64,000 bases of DNA from assembly GCA_028722305.1 (NCBI GenBank), contig JAQYHB010000045.1, positions 62,001 to 126,000 of the forward strand, read 5' to 3'. Origin of the DNA: Spirochaetales bacterium. Lineage in GTDB: Bacteria > Spirochaetota > Spirochaetia > Sphaerochaetales > Sphaerochaetaceae. Every line of letters starts with the position of its first letter. Position 1 is the first letter of the stretch. Shown piece after piece: positions 36,167 through 44,413 of the stretch. Position numbers and translations under genes: made by a program. The notes beneath the pieces were generated by a model. The model did not search any database. It saw only the letters and a program-made list of their open reading frames with translations, and was not told the origin of the DNA.

Positions 36167-36877
36167 TCAAGAGAAACCGCCCAGTTTCCCCACCACCCGT
36201 TTCTGGGCGTCCTCGCACCCGTTCCACGGCTTGTCGAAGTTTTCGGCCTTGAACTTCTGGGTTTGCCAGAGGACGTCGTCCTGCAACCTCTCCAGGTTCC
36301 GCAGCTCCACTTCGGTCAGGTCCGTCACGAAACGCTTGCGGCTCTCGGCATCGAGAGCCTCTTTGCTCCATACAAGGAGCATCTGGTAGTGGGGCAGGCA
36401 GAAGCCCTTGCTCTCCTTCAACGCTTTCTGGAAATCGGGGTCATGGCCATAGAGATAGGCTGTCGTGTAGGTGTAGCGGATATCGTGTTCCTCCACCTGC
36501 CGGCAAATCAGGCACTGGGGCTTGCGCTTCCCGACTGCTTCCTGGAAGGCGGCGACCGCCTTGTCGACCTTTCGCCCCGCCTTGGCGTCAAGGATGCCCT
36601 TCATCGCCTTCTCCAGGCTCTCGCGGGTCTCGCGCAGGTAGGTGTCGCTCATCAGCGCCATTCCTTGGACCTTCCCTGCCGCGAGCAATTGCTGTACATG
36701 GTCGTGGCAGAACCATGATTGGTTGACTTTGACCCTTGTTTCCGGGTTCATGACCGACGGCCCGAGATAGAACTTGACGGATTGGGACTCGGCCTTCTTT
36801 TTCAAGTCGCAGAGAAAGCACTCCCCTCCGGACTTGATGGCGTCCCATACGGGAATGGTGTCTAGCTGGATGTGCAT
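36167..36877 (-). CDS. DUF6062 family protein, Cys-rich
   Basis: 236 residues. Paired motifs CFLCDLKKKAE (about 20-30), FCHDH, PQCLICRQVEEHD and GFCLPHYQML give two CxxC-plus-CxxH-like sets, suggesting a metal site (zinc or iron-sulphur). I recall this pattern as the family annotated DUF6062; its function is not established. GGGGGACGAC precedes the ATG at 36877. It is separated from the transketolase genes by a terminator and followed by the nitroreductase, hinting at redox chemistry. Confidence 0.75.
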   Translation of the reverse strand: MHIQLDTIPVWDAIKSGGECFLCDLKKKAESQSVKFYLGPSVMNPETRVKVNQSWFCHDHVQQLLAAGKVQGMALMSDTYLRETRESLEKAMKGILDAKAGRKVDKAVAAFQEAVGKRKPQCLICRQVEEHDIRYTYTTAYLYGHDPDFQKALKESKGFCLPHYQMLLVWSKEALDAESRKRFVTDLTEVELRNLERLQDDVLWQTQKFKAENFDKPWNGCEDAQKRVVGKLGGFS

Positions 36878-36917
36878 GTCGTCCCCCTTGGGGGTAAGTA
36901 TCGCACTCCTTCCCGGA

Positions 36918-36947
36918 CAAAGCAAAGGGGACCGCGATGCGGTCCCC
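36918..36947 (-). terminator. Rho-independent terminator of the transketolase operon
   Basis: Nine-pair stem GGGGACCGC / GCGGTCCCC with a three-base loop followed by TTTGCTTTG on the minus strand, 25 bases after the transketolase stop. Confidence 0.85.
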
Positions 36948-36971
36948 GGGAAACCTTGTCCGATTCCAGGC

Positions 36972-37919
36972 TCAGCGCTTTGCCAGCGACTCGCCCACCT
37001 CGGCGATATGCTCGGGAGTGAACCCGAACGTCTTGGTCAGATAGTCCAGGTTGCCGACCTCGCCGAAGCGCTCGCCGACATTGACGAAGTCCATCTTGAC
37101 CGGGTAGGTCTTGGCCAGGTATCCGGCAATCATCTCGCCTACGCCACCGGCGTAGCGGCCGTTCTCGCAGACCAGGACGTGTCCGGTCCGCTTGGCCACC
37201 TTGTCGATCAGGTCCGTATCCAGCGGGCGGATTGTGTGCAGGTCGACCAAGGTCGCCTTGATTCCCTTTTGGGCGAGCAGCTCGACCGCCTTGGTCGCTG
37301 CGTCCACCATCACCTGGCCGGTCGCGACAATCGCCAAGTCGCCGCCATCGGCAAGCTCGATGCCCTTGCCCAGCTCGATCTTGGTGCCGAGCGGATAGCG
37401 ATGGGCGATGGTCTTGCGCGGGAAGCGGGTATAGCTGGCCTTTCCGCTGTCATAAACCTGCAGGGTCAGCTCGTACAGGCTCTGCGCGTCGCTGGGCTCG
37501 ATCACGATCATGCCCGGAATCTGGCGCATCAGGGCGATGTCCTCGAACGGCATATGGGTGCCGCCGTTGTAGGTAGCGTTGACGCCGGGGTCGGAGCCGA
37601 GCAGGTGCACGCACCGTTTGGCGTAACCAACGCTGAGGAAGGCCTGGTCATACGCCCTGCGGCTGGCGAAAACGCCAAAGCTGTGGGCGAACGGAGTCAG
37701 GCCGGCCGAGGAAAGGCCCGCAGCGACAGCGACCATGTTGCCCTCGGCGATACCGCAGTTGTAGAAGCGGTCCGGATAGAGCTTCTGGAAGGATCCGGCC
37801 CCGATGCAGGAAGAAAGGTCTGCATCAAGGTAGACGACATCCTCATGGATGGCGGCCAAGTCGTTGATCGCCGCCATCATCACGTCTCTCATGAATTTGA
37901 AATCTTTGGTGTCCCTCAT
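36972..37919 (-). CDS. Transketolase, C-terminal subunit
   Basis: 315 residues: the pyrimidine-binding domain (VYLDADLSSCIGAG; NCGIAEGNMVAVAAGLSSAG with the catalytic Glu) and the C-terminal domain (LVDLHTIRPLDTDLIDKVA; CENGRYAGGVGEMIAGYL). With the N-terminal subunit it makes a split transketolase that moves two-carbon units between sugar phosphates. Its ATG overlaps the stop of the N-terminal gene (ATGA). Confidence 0.93.
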   Translation of the reverse strand: MRDTKDFKFMRDVMMAAINDLAAIHEDVVYLDADLSSCIGAGSFQKLYPDRFYNCGIAEGNMVAVAAGLSSAGLTPFAHSFGVFASRRAYDQAFLSVGYAKRCVHLLGSDPGVNATYNGGTHMPFEDIALMRQIPGMIVIEPSDAQSLYELTLQVYDSGKASYTRFPRKTIAHRYPLGTKIELGKGIELADGGDLAIVATGQVMVDAATKAVELLAQKGIKATLVDLHTIRPLDTDLIDKVAKRTGHVLVCENGRYAGGVGEMIAGYLAKTYPVKMDFVNVGERFGEVGNLDYLTKTFGFTPEHIAEVGESLAKR

Positions 37920-38755
37920 GCCTGCACCCCCTCGCGCTCGTACAGTTCCTTGACGGCTTCCTTCGCCTGCTCAAGGTTGAATGCCATGCTGTGGTTCTTC
38001 TCGGTCTTCTCACCCGGGATGAACCCATGGGATTTCTGCGTGTCCATGATGATCATGTGGGGCCTTCCCGGAGTTCTTTTGGCTCTCTGCACGGCGTCAT
38101 CAATCATTTCGAAGTTGTGGCCGCAGATTCTCTGCACGTGCCATCCGAAACCCTGCCATCGGGTCTCGATTCCATCCATGCAGATGATGTCCTCGGTCCT
38201 GCCGTCCAGCTGCAGGCGGTTGAAATCGGTAAAGGCGATCAGGTTGTCCAGCTTCCACATGGCGGCCGTCTCGGCGGCCTCCCAGATCTCTCCCTCCTGG
38301 CTCTCGCCGTCGCCGATGACGGCGAACGTGCGGCTCTGGTCGAAATGGCGGATCTTCTGGCCGAGCGCGATGCCCACGGCGGCGCTGAAGCCCTGTCCGA
38401 GCGACCCGCCGGTGAAATCAACGCCCGGAGTCTTGGTCATATCGCAGTGGCTGGGAAGCTTGGTGCCGCCTTGGTTGAGCGTCATCAGCATCTCGACGGG
38501 GAAGTATCCCTTGCTGGCCAGGGTGGCATAGACCGCCGGACCGGCGTGGCCCTTGGAGCAGACGAAGCGGTCGCGGTCCTCCTTCTGGGGATTCTTCGGG
38601 TCGATGCGCATCTCATGATAGTACAGATAGGTCAGCATCTCGACGATCGACATGCTCCCTCCGATATGTCCGGAACCGAAATTCCCAATCTCCTCGATTG
38701 TCAGTTTCCGGATCTCCAACGCTTTCAGTTTCAAGGTCTGGAGATCTTCCAGCAT
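37916..38755 (-). CDS. Transketolase, N-terminal thiamine-diphosphate-binding subunit
   Basis: 279 residues. GHIGGSMSIVEMLTYLYYHEM, GSLGQGFSAAVGIALGQK and the ThDP motif GDGESQEGEIWEAAETAA ending in DFNR are clear. GGGAGG precedes the ATG. Encoded 13 bases after the class II aldolase gene, so the aldolase and split transketolase form one operon, probably for a pentose or a short sugar phosphate. Confidence 0.94.
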   Translation of the reverse strand: MLEDLQTLKLKALEIRKLTIEEIGNFGSGHIGGSMSIVEMLTYLYYHEMRIDPKNPQKEDRDRFVCSKGHAGPAVYATLASKGYFPVEMLMTLNQGGTKLPSHCDMTKTPGVDFTGGSLGQGFSAAVGIALGQKIRHFDQSRTFAVIGDGESQEGEIWEAAETAAMWKLDNLIAFTDFNRLQLDGRTEDIICMDGIETRWQGFGWHVQRICGHNFEMIDDAVQRAKRTPGRPHMIIMDTQKSHGFIPGEKTEKNHSMAFNLEQAKEAVKELYEREGVQA

Positions 38756-38768
38756 ACGTTGTTCCTCC

Positions 38769-39404
38769 CTATGTTCTCAGGGCATCGCGCTGGGCCTGGT
38801 CCAGGTCCCGTACCGCAATTCCCTTCTGTGTTGCTTGCCATGCGATGACCGTCATCTGGCAGCACCTCTCGAGCACATCGATTTTCTCGAAGGCCTCAAG
38901 CAGGCTTCTGCCCAAGCAGGTCACGCCATGATTCTCCATCACCAGCACATCGGAACGCAAGGACTTTTCCGCCACTTTTCGCGCCAGCTCCTCCGTCCCC
39001 ATCTTCGCGTACGGCACGACGGCGACCTCGCCCAGCTGCCACCATGCCTCGGCGGTCAGGCGGGTATCGACCGGGCAGCCGGCCAAAGCGCTGAAGGCGG
39101 AGGCATACAGCGGATGGGCGTGCACGATGGCCTGCACATCCATCCTGGCCAGATAGACCAGACGGTGCATCCCGGTCTCGATGGAAAGCTTCAACGAGGA
39201 AAGATTCCTCCCTTCCATCGTCACCTGGGCGATCTGGTCACCCGAAAGCGAACTCTTGTCCAGCCCGCTTGGGGTAATCAGAAAGCTGTTCCCGTCCACC
39301 CGTACGCTGACATTTCCACCCAAGCTGGTGGTCAGGCCACGCCGATACAGACGCGCCATTGTCTCAGCCACGCTTGAGCGCGCTTGTGCCAATGCATCTT
39401 CCAT
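38769..39404 (-). CDS. Class II aldolase/adducin family protein
   Basis: 211 residues. The family blocks TSLGGNVSVRVDGNSFLITPSG, the zinc ligands in VHAHPLYASAFSAL and the ENHGVTCLG segment are present. Relatives are L-fuculose-1-phosphate aldolase and L-ribulose-5-phosphate 4-epimerase; which reaction is catalysed cannot be told. The ATG at 39404 lies seven bases after an extended -10 (TGG-TATACT) with no Shine-Dalgarno sequence. The partner split transketolase suggests the product enters pentose phosphate metabolism. Confidence 0.88.
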   Translation of the reverse strand: MEDALAQARSSVAETMARLYRRGLTTSLGGNVSVRVDGNSFLITPSGLDKSSLSGDQIAQVTMEGRNLSSLKLSIETGMHRLVYLARMDVQAIVHAHPLYASAFSALAGCPVDTRLTAEAWWQLGEVAVVPYAKMGTEELARKVAEKSLRSDVLVMENHGVTCLGRSLLEAFEKIDVLERCCQMTVIAWQATQKGIAVRDLDQAQRDALRT

Positions 39405-39411
39405 AGTACGG

Positions 39412-39417
39412 AGTATA
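39412..39417 (-). promoter_or_regulatory. Extended -10 box seven bases before the aldolase start
   Basis: Minus-strand TGG-TATACT, then seven bases, then ATG. Transcription would start at or just before the start codon. Confidence 0.55.
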
Positions 39418-39624
39418 CCATGAACTGCCTCTCCCATGCGATGCTTCACATCTTTATGGAAGAAGGTTTCGTGCAGTCGTGGCGGTTACCCCTTTCGGAC
39501 CGTCCGTACCGGCACGGGCTGGTTCACACAGCCGCTGTCCCGGGTATCAGCCGGTTACCTTTCTTGCACAGGTACAGGTCCCCGTATCTGACCACCTACA
39601 TCAGGAACCAGTGACGACATGCAT

Positions 39625-39659
39625 CCACACCCATGCGGCCTACGGCCCTATGGATGTGG
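39625..39659. other. Long imperfect hairpin in the intergenic region before proS
   Basis: CCACA-c-CCAT-gc-GGCC pairs with GGCC-ct-ATGG-a-TGTGG around a TAC loop (13 pairs, two internal mismatched bulges). Shorter hairpins occur nearby (GGCTG-N7-CAGCC near 39520-39535). No T-run, tRNA-like cloverleaf or known riboswitch core is evident in 39421-39740. A structured RNA or leader is possible. Confidence 0.45.
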
Positions 39660-39764
39660 TACTCTGCTGATTGTGATAGAGAACTGTGAACGTGTATCGT
39701 AAGGGAATCTTTTCCCAAACGAGACAAATCGCTACAATGTCCATGGTTCTAAGGAGAGGCAATC

Positions 39765-41537
39765 ATGCGAATGTCCAAACTGTTTTCCAAGACCCTTCGC
39801 GAGGCACCCAGCGGCGCAGACTCCAAGGGATATGAGTATCTTCTGCGGGCGGGTTTCATCAATCAGATGGGAGCCGGGCTCTTCAGCCTGCTTCCTCTCG
39901 GCTTCCGTTCCAACACGAAGATCGAGACGATCATCCGTGAGGAGATGGATGCCATCGGGGCCCAGGAAATGCAGATGCCGGTAGTCAATACCGCGGACAT
40001 CTGGAAGAAGACGGGGCGTTTCTACTCGATTGACAAGGAGATGACCCGCTTCCAGGACCGTGTCGGACGCGACATGGTGCTTGCCATGACCCATGAGGAG
40101 GCTGTCACCGACGCCGCTTTGGACGAGCTCGACTCCTACAAGAAGCTCCCGGTCCTGGTCTACCAGATCCAGACCAAGTGGAGGGACGATCCTCGTCCGC
40201 GAGCGGGTTTGATCCGCGTACGTGAGTTCACCATGCTCGACTCCTACAGTTTCGACAAGGACCAAGAGGGTCTGGACAAGGTCTACGGCGACCACTACAA
40301 GGCCTATTTCCGCATCTACGGTCGTTGTGGGCTCCCCGTCATCGCTGTCGGCGCCGACAGCGGCATGATGGGCGGCAAGATCAGCCACGAGTACATGTAC
40401 CTCTCTCCGATTGGCGAAGACACGATCATCCACTGCGACGAGTGCGGCTACACCGCCAATCGCCAGGTCGCCAAGTTCCAGAAGGAGTACCTGCCCGAGG
40501 AGCCGAAGCCGCTGGAGAAGGTCAAGACTCCCGAGTGCAAGACAATCGAGGAGTTGTGCGCGTTCCTGAAGATTGACGCGAAGAAGACTGCCAAGGCGGT
40601 CTTCATGGTCGGCGCCTTCATCAACGACAAGAACGGACAGGAAGAGGACAAGCTGATCGTCGCAATCATCCGTGGCGACATGGATGTCGAGGAAAGCAAG
40701 CTGCAGAACGCAGTGAAGGCCAACAGCCTGCGCCCCGCCAGGGAAGAGGAAATCCTTGCCGGCGGCATGGTTCCCGGATTCGGCAGCCCAATCGGGGCCA
40801 AGGAAGGCGTCGTCAAGGTCATCGACGACAGCGTCGCCAAGAGCAACAACTTCGTCGCGGGAGCCAACGAGGAAGGCTACCACTTCCTGAACACCAACTA
40901 CGGCCGCGACTATGACGGCATGGTCGCCGACATCGCCAGCGCGCAGGAAGGGTATCTCTGCCCGAAGTGCCATAAGCCGATGCACTCCGACAAGGGTATC
41001 GAGGCTGGCAACATCTTCCAGCTGGGAACCCGCTACTCCGAGGCCATGAATCTGGCCTTCCAGGATGAAAGCGGTCTCCGCAAGCCGGTCATCATGGGCT
41101 CCTACGGCATCGGCGTCGGCCGCCTGCTGGCCTGTCTGGCCGAGGAATACCACGACGACAAGGGCCTGAAGCTCCCCATCACCGTCGCCCCCTACCAGGT
41201 CGAGCTGGTCAGTCTTGTCAAAGATCCGGAAGTCGGCGAGAAGCTCTACGACGAGCTGACCAAGAGCGGCATCGAGGTGCTCTACGACGACCGCAAGGAG
41301 ACGGCGGGAGTCAAGTTCGCTGACGCGGACCTGATCGGCATCCCGGTACGCATCACCATCGGCAACCGCTCCCTGAAGGAGGGTAAGGCCGAAGTCAAGA
41401 CCAGGGACAACCTGGACGAGACGATGATGTTCGACCTGGACAACCTGACCGGCGAGGTCAAGGACCTGGTCGCCAAGATGACCAAGAGGGTCTACGACAA
41501 GATCCAGGACAAAACCTGGATCAAGAACGTGAACTGA
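39765..41537 (+). CDS. proS: Prolyl-tRNA synthetase, bacterial type with editing domain
   Basis: 590 residues, class II. The N-terminus MRMSKLFSKTLREAPSGADS and FINQMGAGLFSLLPLG, motif 2 (YQIQTKWRDDPRPRAGLIRVREF), an insertion editing domain (about 225-400) and motif 3 (GSYGIGVGRLLACLAEEYHDD) are visible, then the anticodon-binding domain. AAGGAGAGGC precedes the ATG, and TACAAT at 39735-39740 is a likely -10 box. A terminator follows. Confidence 0.97.
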   Translation: MRMSKLFSKTLREAPSGADSKGYEYLLRAGFINQMGAGLFSLLPLGFRSNTKIETIIREEMDAIGAQEMQMPVVNTADIWKKTGRFYSIDKEMTRFQDRVGRDMVLAMTHEEAVTDAALDELDSYKKLPVLVYQIQTKWRDDPRPRAGLIRVREFTMLDSYSFDKDQEGLDKVYGDHYKAYFRIYGRCGLPVIAVGADSGMMGGKISHEYMYLSPIGEDTIIHCDECGYTANRQVAKFQKEYLPEEPKPLEKVKTPECKTIEELCAFLKIDAKKTAKAVFMVGAFINDKNGQEEDKLIVAIIRGDMDVEESKLQNAVKANSLRPAREEEILAGGMVPGFGSPIGAKEGVVKVIDDSVAKSNNFVAGANEEGYHFLNTNYGRDYDGMVADIASAQEGYLCPKCHKPMHSDKGIEAGNIFQLGTRYSEAMNLAFQDESGLRKPVIMGSYGIGVGRLLACLAEEYHDDKGLKLPITVAPYQVELVSLVKDPEVGEKLYDELTKSGIEVLYDDRKETAGVKFADADLIGIPVRITIGNRSLKEGKAEVKTRDNLDETMMFDLDNLTGEVKDLVAKMTKRVYDKIQDKTWIKNVN

Positions 41538-41561
41538 CCGAAAAAGATCAGGCATCATACA

Positions 41562-41596
41562 ACGGTGGATTGCGGTGTGCGGTCCACCGTCTTTTC
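41562..41596 (+). terminator. Rho-independent terminator of proS
   Basis: ACGGTGGA / TCCACCGT eight-pair stem with a 13-base loop followed by CTTTTCT, 24 bases past the stop. Confidence 0.85.
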
Positions 41597-41702
41597 TGCT
41601 TCGGCATTTCTTCTTTTCGCTTCTGCACCGCTCATCACGGCATGGACAACAGAACGCTCAATCTTTATGAACCGCCGTCGACAGGTTGGAAGTGTTTATA
41701 TG

Positions 41703-41946
41703 CTATTTCGGAGCTATTTGCCACTCATCGATCATGTGGGGCGTATCGCCATCAAGCAACATGCCCGGCTCAATTTCCTCCATCTGCTGATATTGTTCAA
41801 TCTTGTCAGGTCGGTCCATAAGAATCATGCTCTTCGCTATATACCTCCCGTTGTAGTCCTGCCACACCATTTCGAGCCAATTATCAGTGCGGCGAACGTC
41901 TTTCCTTTAGCTCACCATCCGCAATTCCAGGCATATATTCCTTCAT
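41703..41946 (-). pseudogene. Broken DUF4143-type ATPase gene
   Basis: Three pieces of one AAA_14/DUF4143 protein lie in order in three minus-strand frames: MKEYMPGIADGELKERRSP (from 41946), then AALIIGSKWCGRTTT with the Walker A loop, then RYIAKSMILMDRPDKIEQYQ and LLDGDTPHMIDEWQIAPK, which ends in TAG at 41703. IDEWQ is the Walker B block of this family. At least two frameshifts plus loss of the C-terminal two thirds make it non-functional. It differs in type from the intact gene at 18480. The segment 41597-41702 shows no further match. Confidence 0.8.
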
Positions 41947-41949
41947 TAA

Positions 41950-42018
41950 ATCCGGTGATTTGGCGAGTAATTATCCAGGAATTTGGCAAATATTTATCCA
42001 GAGATTTGGTGTTTAGCG
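41950..42018. repeat. Three tandem 23-base degenerate repeats
   Basis: Units at 41950-41972, 41973-41995 and 41996-42018 share the frame ATCCrGnnATTTGG followed by A/T-rich bases. They lie four bases upstream of the start of the broken DUF4143 gene, in its presumed promoter. Plus-strand frames through them give a repeated peptide-like pattern by chance of the 23-base period. Region 42019-42303 shows nothing else. Confidence 0.7.
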
Positions 42019-42303
42019 AATGGGGTACCCAGGAAGACCCGAGAAAGGGAGCGTGCAGAAAGCAAATGGCAACGCGATGTGCCCGATCAGACGGGTCTGC
42101 TTTACCGCATTCCAAGAATCCGCCGCATCTACTCCTTTCAGGACATGTTATTTGATCTTGTCACAATAGAGATACGCATCATTGTTTTTTTGTATTTCAA
42201 AGGCACAGTCCGGGTTCGCAAGAATATGGAGCACATGGTATGTGGTATGCGTTTTTCTGTTTCGAAGGTGATTCTATTATGCTTCGAATATGGCATCCCA
42301 GGA

Positions 42304-42325
42304 AAAACAAGGGGAATTTTCCCCT
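42304..42325 (-). terminator. Terminator-like hairpin after the binding-protein remnant
   Basis: AGGGGA-N4-TCCCCT (42310-42325) followed on the minus strand by TGTTTTTCC. It lies downstream of the truncated binding-protein tail and was probably its terminator. Confidence 0.6.
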
Positions 42326-42376
42326 ATTTTCTCTCATATGGACAGCATTGCTTGCCAATACAACCGAAGGATCGAC

Positions 42377-42643
42377 TTACCTGCGTTGGCTGAGCTGGAA
42401 GGCTGCAATCTGTGTTGCGTATTTGTCCAAGGTGCTCTTCCCATCGGTGCAATTCAAGAGAATCTCCTTGCCGACATCGTTGACCAGCTGCTGGATCTTG
42501 GACCAGTTGGCGACACGCGGAAGCGGCTCTGCGACAGCCATCGCCTTGGCGAGCGCCTCCATGTAGGGCTTCTGCCTCTCCGTACATCCCCTTCCGTTTC
42601 CCGGATTGTGAGGTCCATCATGAAAAAAGATGCCGTCCCGATA
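42377..42643 (-). pseudogene. C-terminal remnant of an ABC sugar-binding protein
   Basis: An open minus-strand frame of 88 residues, closed upstream by TAG at 42644-42646. The part MEALAKAMAVAEPLPRVANW, then SKIQQLVNDVGKEILL and TLDKYATQIAAF, matches the usual C-terminal helix pattern of family 1 binding proteins (AMKYAxPRPxVPxW... then an ending Q-I-x-A-F). The N-terminal four fifths, including the signal peptide, are absent and nothing upstream supplies them before the ushA-like stop at 42687. Judged a decayed gene. Confidence 0.6.
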
Positions 42644-42686
42644 CTATTTCGAGACAGCACCTGGAACATCCGCTAGAGGATGCCCA

Positions 42687-44336
42687 TCAAATCACGGTGA
42701 TGCGGCCTTGCGGCTCTGCGTATTCCGCGGTGACCTCGTTTCCGAGCTTCTCAATCACGTAGGTCATCAGCACCTGGTTGTCCAGCATGCCTTCGTTGAT
42801 CAATAGCTCGTCGTTCTGGAACATCGTGAAACCGTCTCCAGCATCCTTGAGCATGTAGTTGTGGCTGGCAAGCTTGTAGGTGGCATCAGGGTCGATCGGC
42901 GTCCACTGCCCGTCCTTCTCCACCACGACGTCCTTGACCCTGCGCGCGCCCTTGACGGCGACGAACATGTTTTTGCCATCCAGCTCGACCGAGGTGGGGA
43001 TGCTGGTGTCGATGGTGTACTTCAAGCCGGAGACCTGCAGGAATCCGCCACACTCTCCGATGGCGTTCTTTCCGTCGCTGGTGTGCTTCTGGGTGGAGCG
43101 GCTCGCCAGCTCCAGAGCATCGAGAATCTGCTGTCCCGTGGCTTTGACCATGGTCAGCGTGTTGCCGTACGGATGGACTTTGATCAGGTCGCCATAGGTG
43201 ATCGGTCCCTTCTTCAGGGGAGCGCGGATACCGCCGCCGTTGACGAAGGCGATATCGGCGTCGGCAACCGTGCGGTAGGCATCGGCGCACAGGTCGCCAA
43301 GGTTGGTCTCGCGGGTGCGGACCAGACGCACGCCGTTCGTATCGGCAATCGTCAGGTCGACATCGGTCTTGCCGATGACCTCGGCAAGGCTTTCCTTGTA
43401 CTTCGCCTCGATCGAGTCGACGAACGCGGCGACATCGGGATCCTTGTCCGGGTACGCCCCAATCAATCCCGTCTCCATCACCCCGTCAGGGCCAATCAGG
43501 AGCATGCCAATATTGGCGAACTTCGTTCCGGTCGAGGAAAGCAGGACCTTCCCGCCGTCCTTCGCGGCGACAACCTCGCAGGGGATGACGCTGTGGGAAT
43601 GGCCGTCAAGCACCACATCGACGCCGGTCGTATTGGCGATCAGGTCGGTGGAACGGAACGGGGCGGAAGACTCGTCAGTACCCAGGTGGGCGAGCAAGAC
43701 GATATACTGGGCACCCTCGGCGCGGGCCTTGTCGACATTCTCCTGGACGACGCCATAAAAGGCCTGAGGGTCGTCACCGTAGAAGTCGTAGACGAACGCA
43801 TCCCCTTCCTTGAAATAGGTCGGAGTGGATTTGGCGATGCTCTCCGGGGTTGAGACGCCCACAAAGCCCACCTTGAGGGCGCCATAGGTCGCCACCTCGT
43901 AGGGTTTCACCTTCTCGAGCAAGTTTCCTTTGGTCCCCGTGTACTTGATGTTGCAGGCCAGATACTGGTAATCGGCCTCGCCGATCAGCTGGGAAAGGCG
44001 GTCCATGCCATAGTCGAACTCATGGTTGCCGATGGCGGCATAGTCATATCCGACCTTGTTCATGAGCTCCACAGGGTACTCACCCTTGGAAATGGTCCCC
44101 ATCGCTTCGCCTTGGATGGAGTCCCCATCATCCACCATGACCACATACGGTGTCTTCCTCAACACCTCCTGCTTCAAGGCTACAAGCGACTCGTACCCTA
44201 ACGTGGAACGAATTCCGCAGTGCACGTCATTGGTGTACAGCACCACGACGCTGTTCTGCTTCTCGGTAATCGGTTGCGCGAACAGGGAACCAATAGCGAC
44301 AAGCAGTACCAGCAGCACATTCTTGAATTTTTTCAT
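42687..44336 (-). CDS. Secreted 5'-nucleotidase/UshA-type metallophosphatase
   Basis: 549 residues. The signal peptide MKKFKNVLLVLLVAIGSLFA is followed by the calcineurin-like domain: LYTNDVHCG, DDGDSIQGE, GNHEFDYG, and HLGTDE, GHSH. The C-terminal 5'-nucleotidase domain has FVNGGGIRAPLKKG, KVHPYGNTLTMV and the ASHNYMLKDAGDGFTMF substrate clamp. It dephosphorylates nucleotides or UDP-sugars outside the cytoplasm. GGAGG with six-base spacing supports the ATG at 44336. The start region matches, at 19 of 20 bases, the antisense of the candidate small RNA at 62905. Confidence 0.92.
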   Translation of the reverse strand: MKKFKNVLLVLLVAIGSLFAQPITEKQNSVVVLYTNDVHCGIRSTLGYESLVALKQEVLRKTPYVVMVDDGDSIQGEAMGTISKGEYPVELMNKVGYDYAAIGNHEFDYGMDRLSQLIGEADYQYLACNIKYTGTKGNLLEKVKPYEVATYGALKVGFVGVSTPESIAKSTPTYFKEGDAFVYDFYGDDPQAFYGVVQENVDKARAEGAQYIVLLAHLGTDESSAPFRSTDLIANTTGVDVVLDGHSHSVIPCEVVAAKDGGKVLLSSTGTKFANIGMLLIGPDGVMETGLIGAYPDKDPDVAAFVDSIEAKYKESLAEVIGKTDVDLTIADTNGVRLVRTRETNLGDLCADAYRTVADADIAFVNGGGIRAPLKKGPITYGDLIKVHPYGNTLTMVKATGQQILDALELASRSTQKHTSDGKNAIGECGGFLQVSGLKYTIDTSIPTSVELDGKNMFVAVKGARRVKDVVVEKDGQWTPIDPDATYKLASHNYMLKDAGDGFTMFQNDELLINEGMLDNQVLMTYVIEKLGNEVTAEYAEPQGRITVI

Positions 44337-44413
44337 CAACTACCTCCCTTTGTGGTAATTCTGTTCTCAGAATAACAAGGAAATATCCACGGCACAACAG
44401 GAGAAGCGGATTG

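Noticed and set aside
36774-38531. 585-codon plus-strand frame
   Set aside because: Runs antisense through DUF6062, a terminator and both transketolase genes; no real gene would span these.
39421-39764. T-box, riboswitch, 6S, SRP or RNase P RNA before proS
   Set aside because: None of the conserved core sequences I know (T-box bulge, SRP GGUCAGG-GGAAGGAAGCAG, RNase P GAGGAAAGUCC) is present.
39732-41558. 608-codon open frame on the minus strand
   Set aside because: It is the shadow of proS on the opposite strand. The composition (Asp/His/Leu/Val-rich, no domains) is typical of antisense frames in GC-rich coding DNA.
41950-42018. CRISPR array
   Set aside because: Only three contiguous 23-base units without spacers, degenerate, and no cas genes nearby.
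41565-42155. 196-codon plus-strand frame between proS and ushA
   Set aside because: Runs opposite to the recognisable broken ATPase and through the 23-base repeats; no start signal or family.
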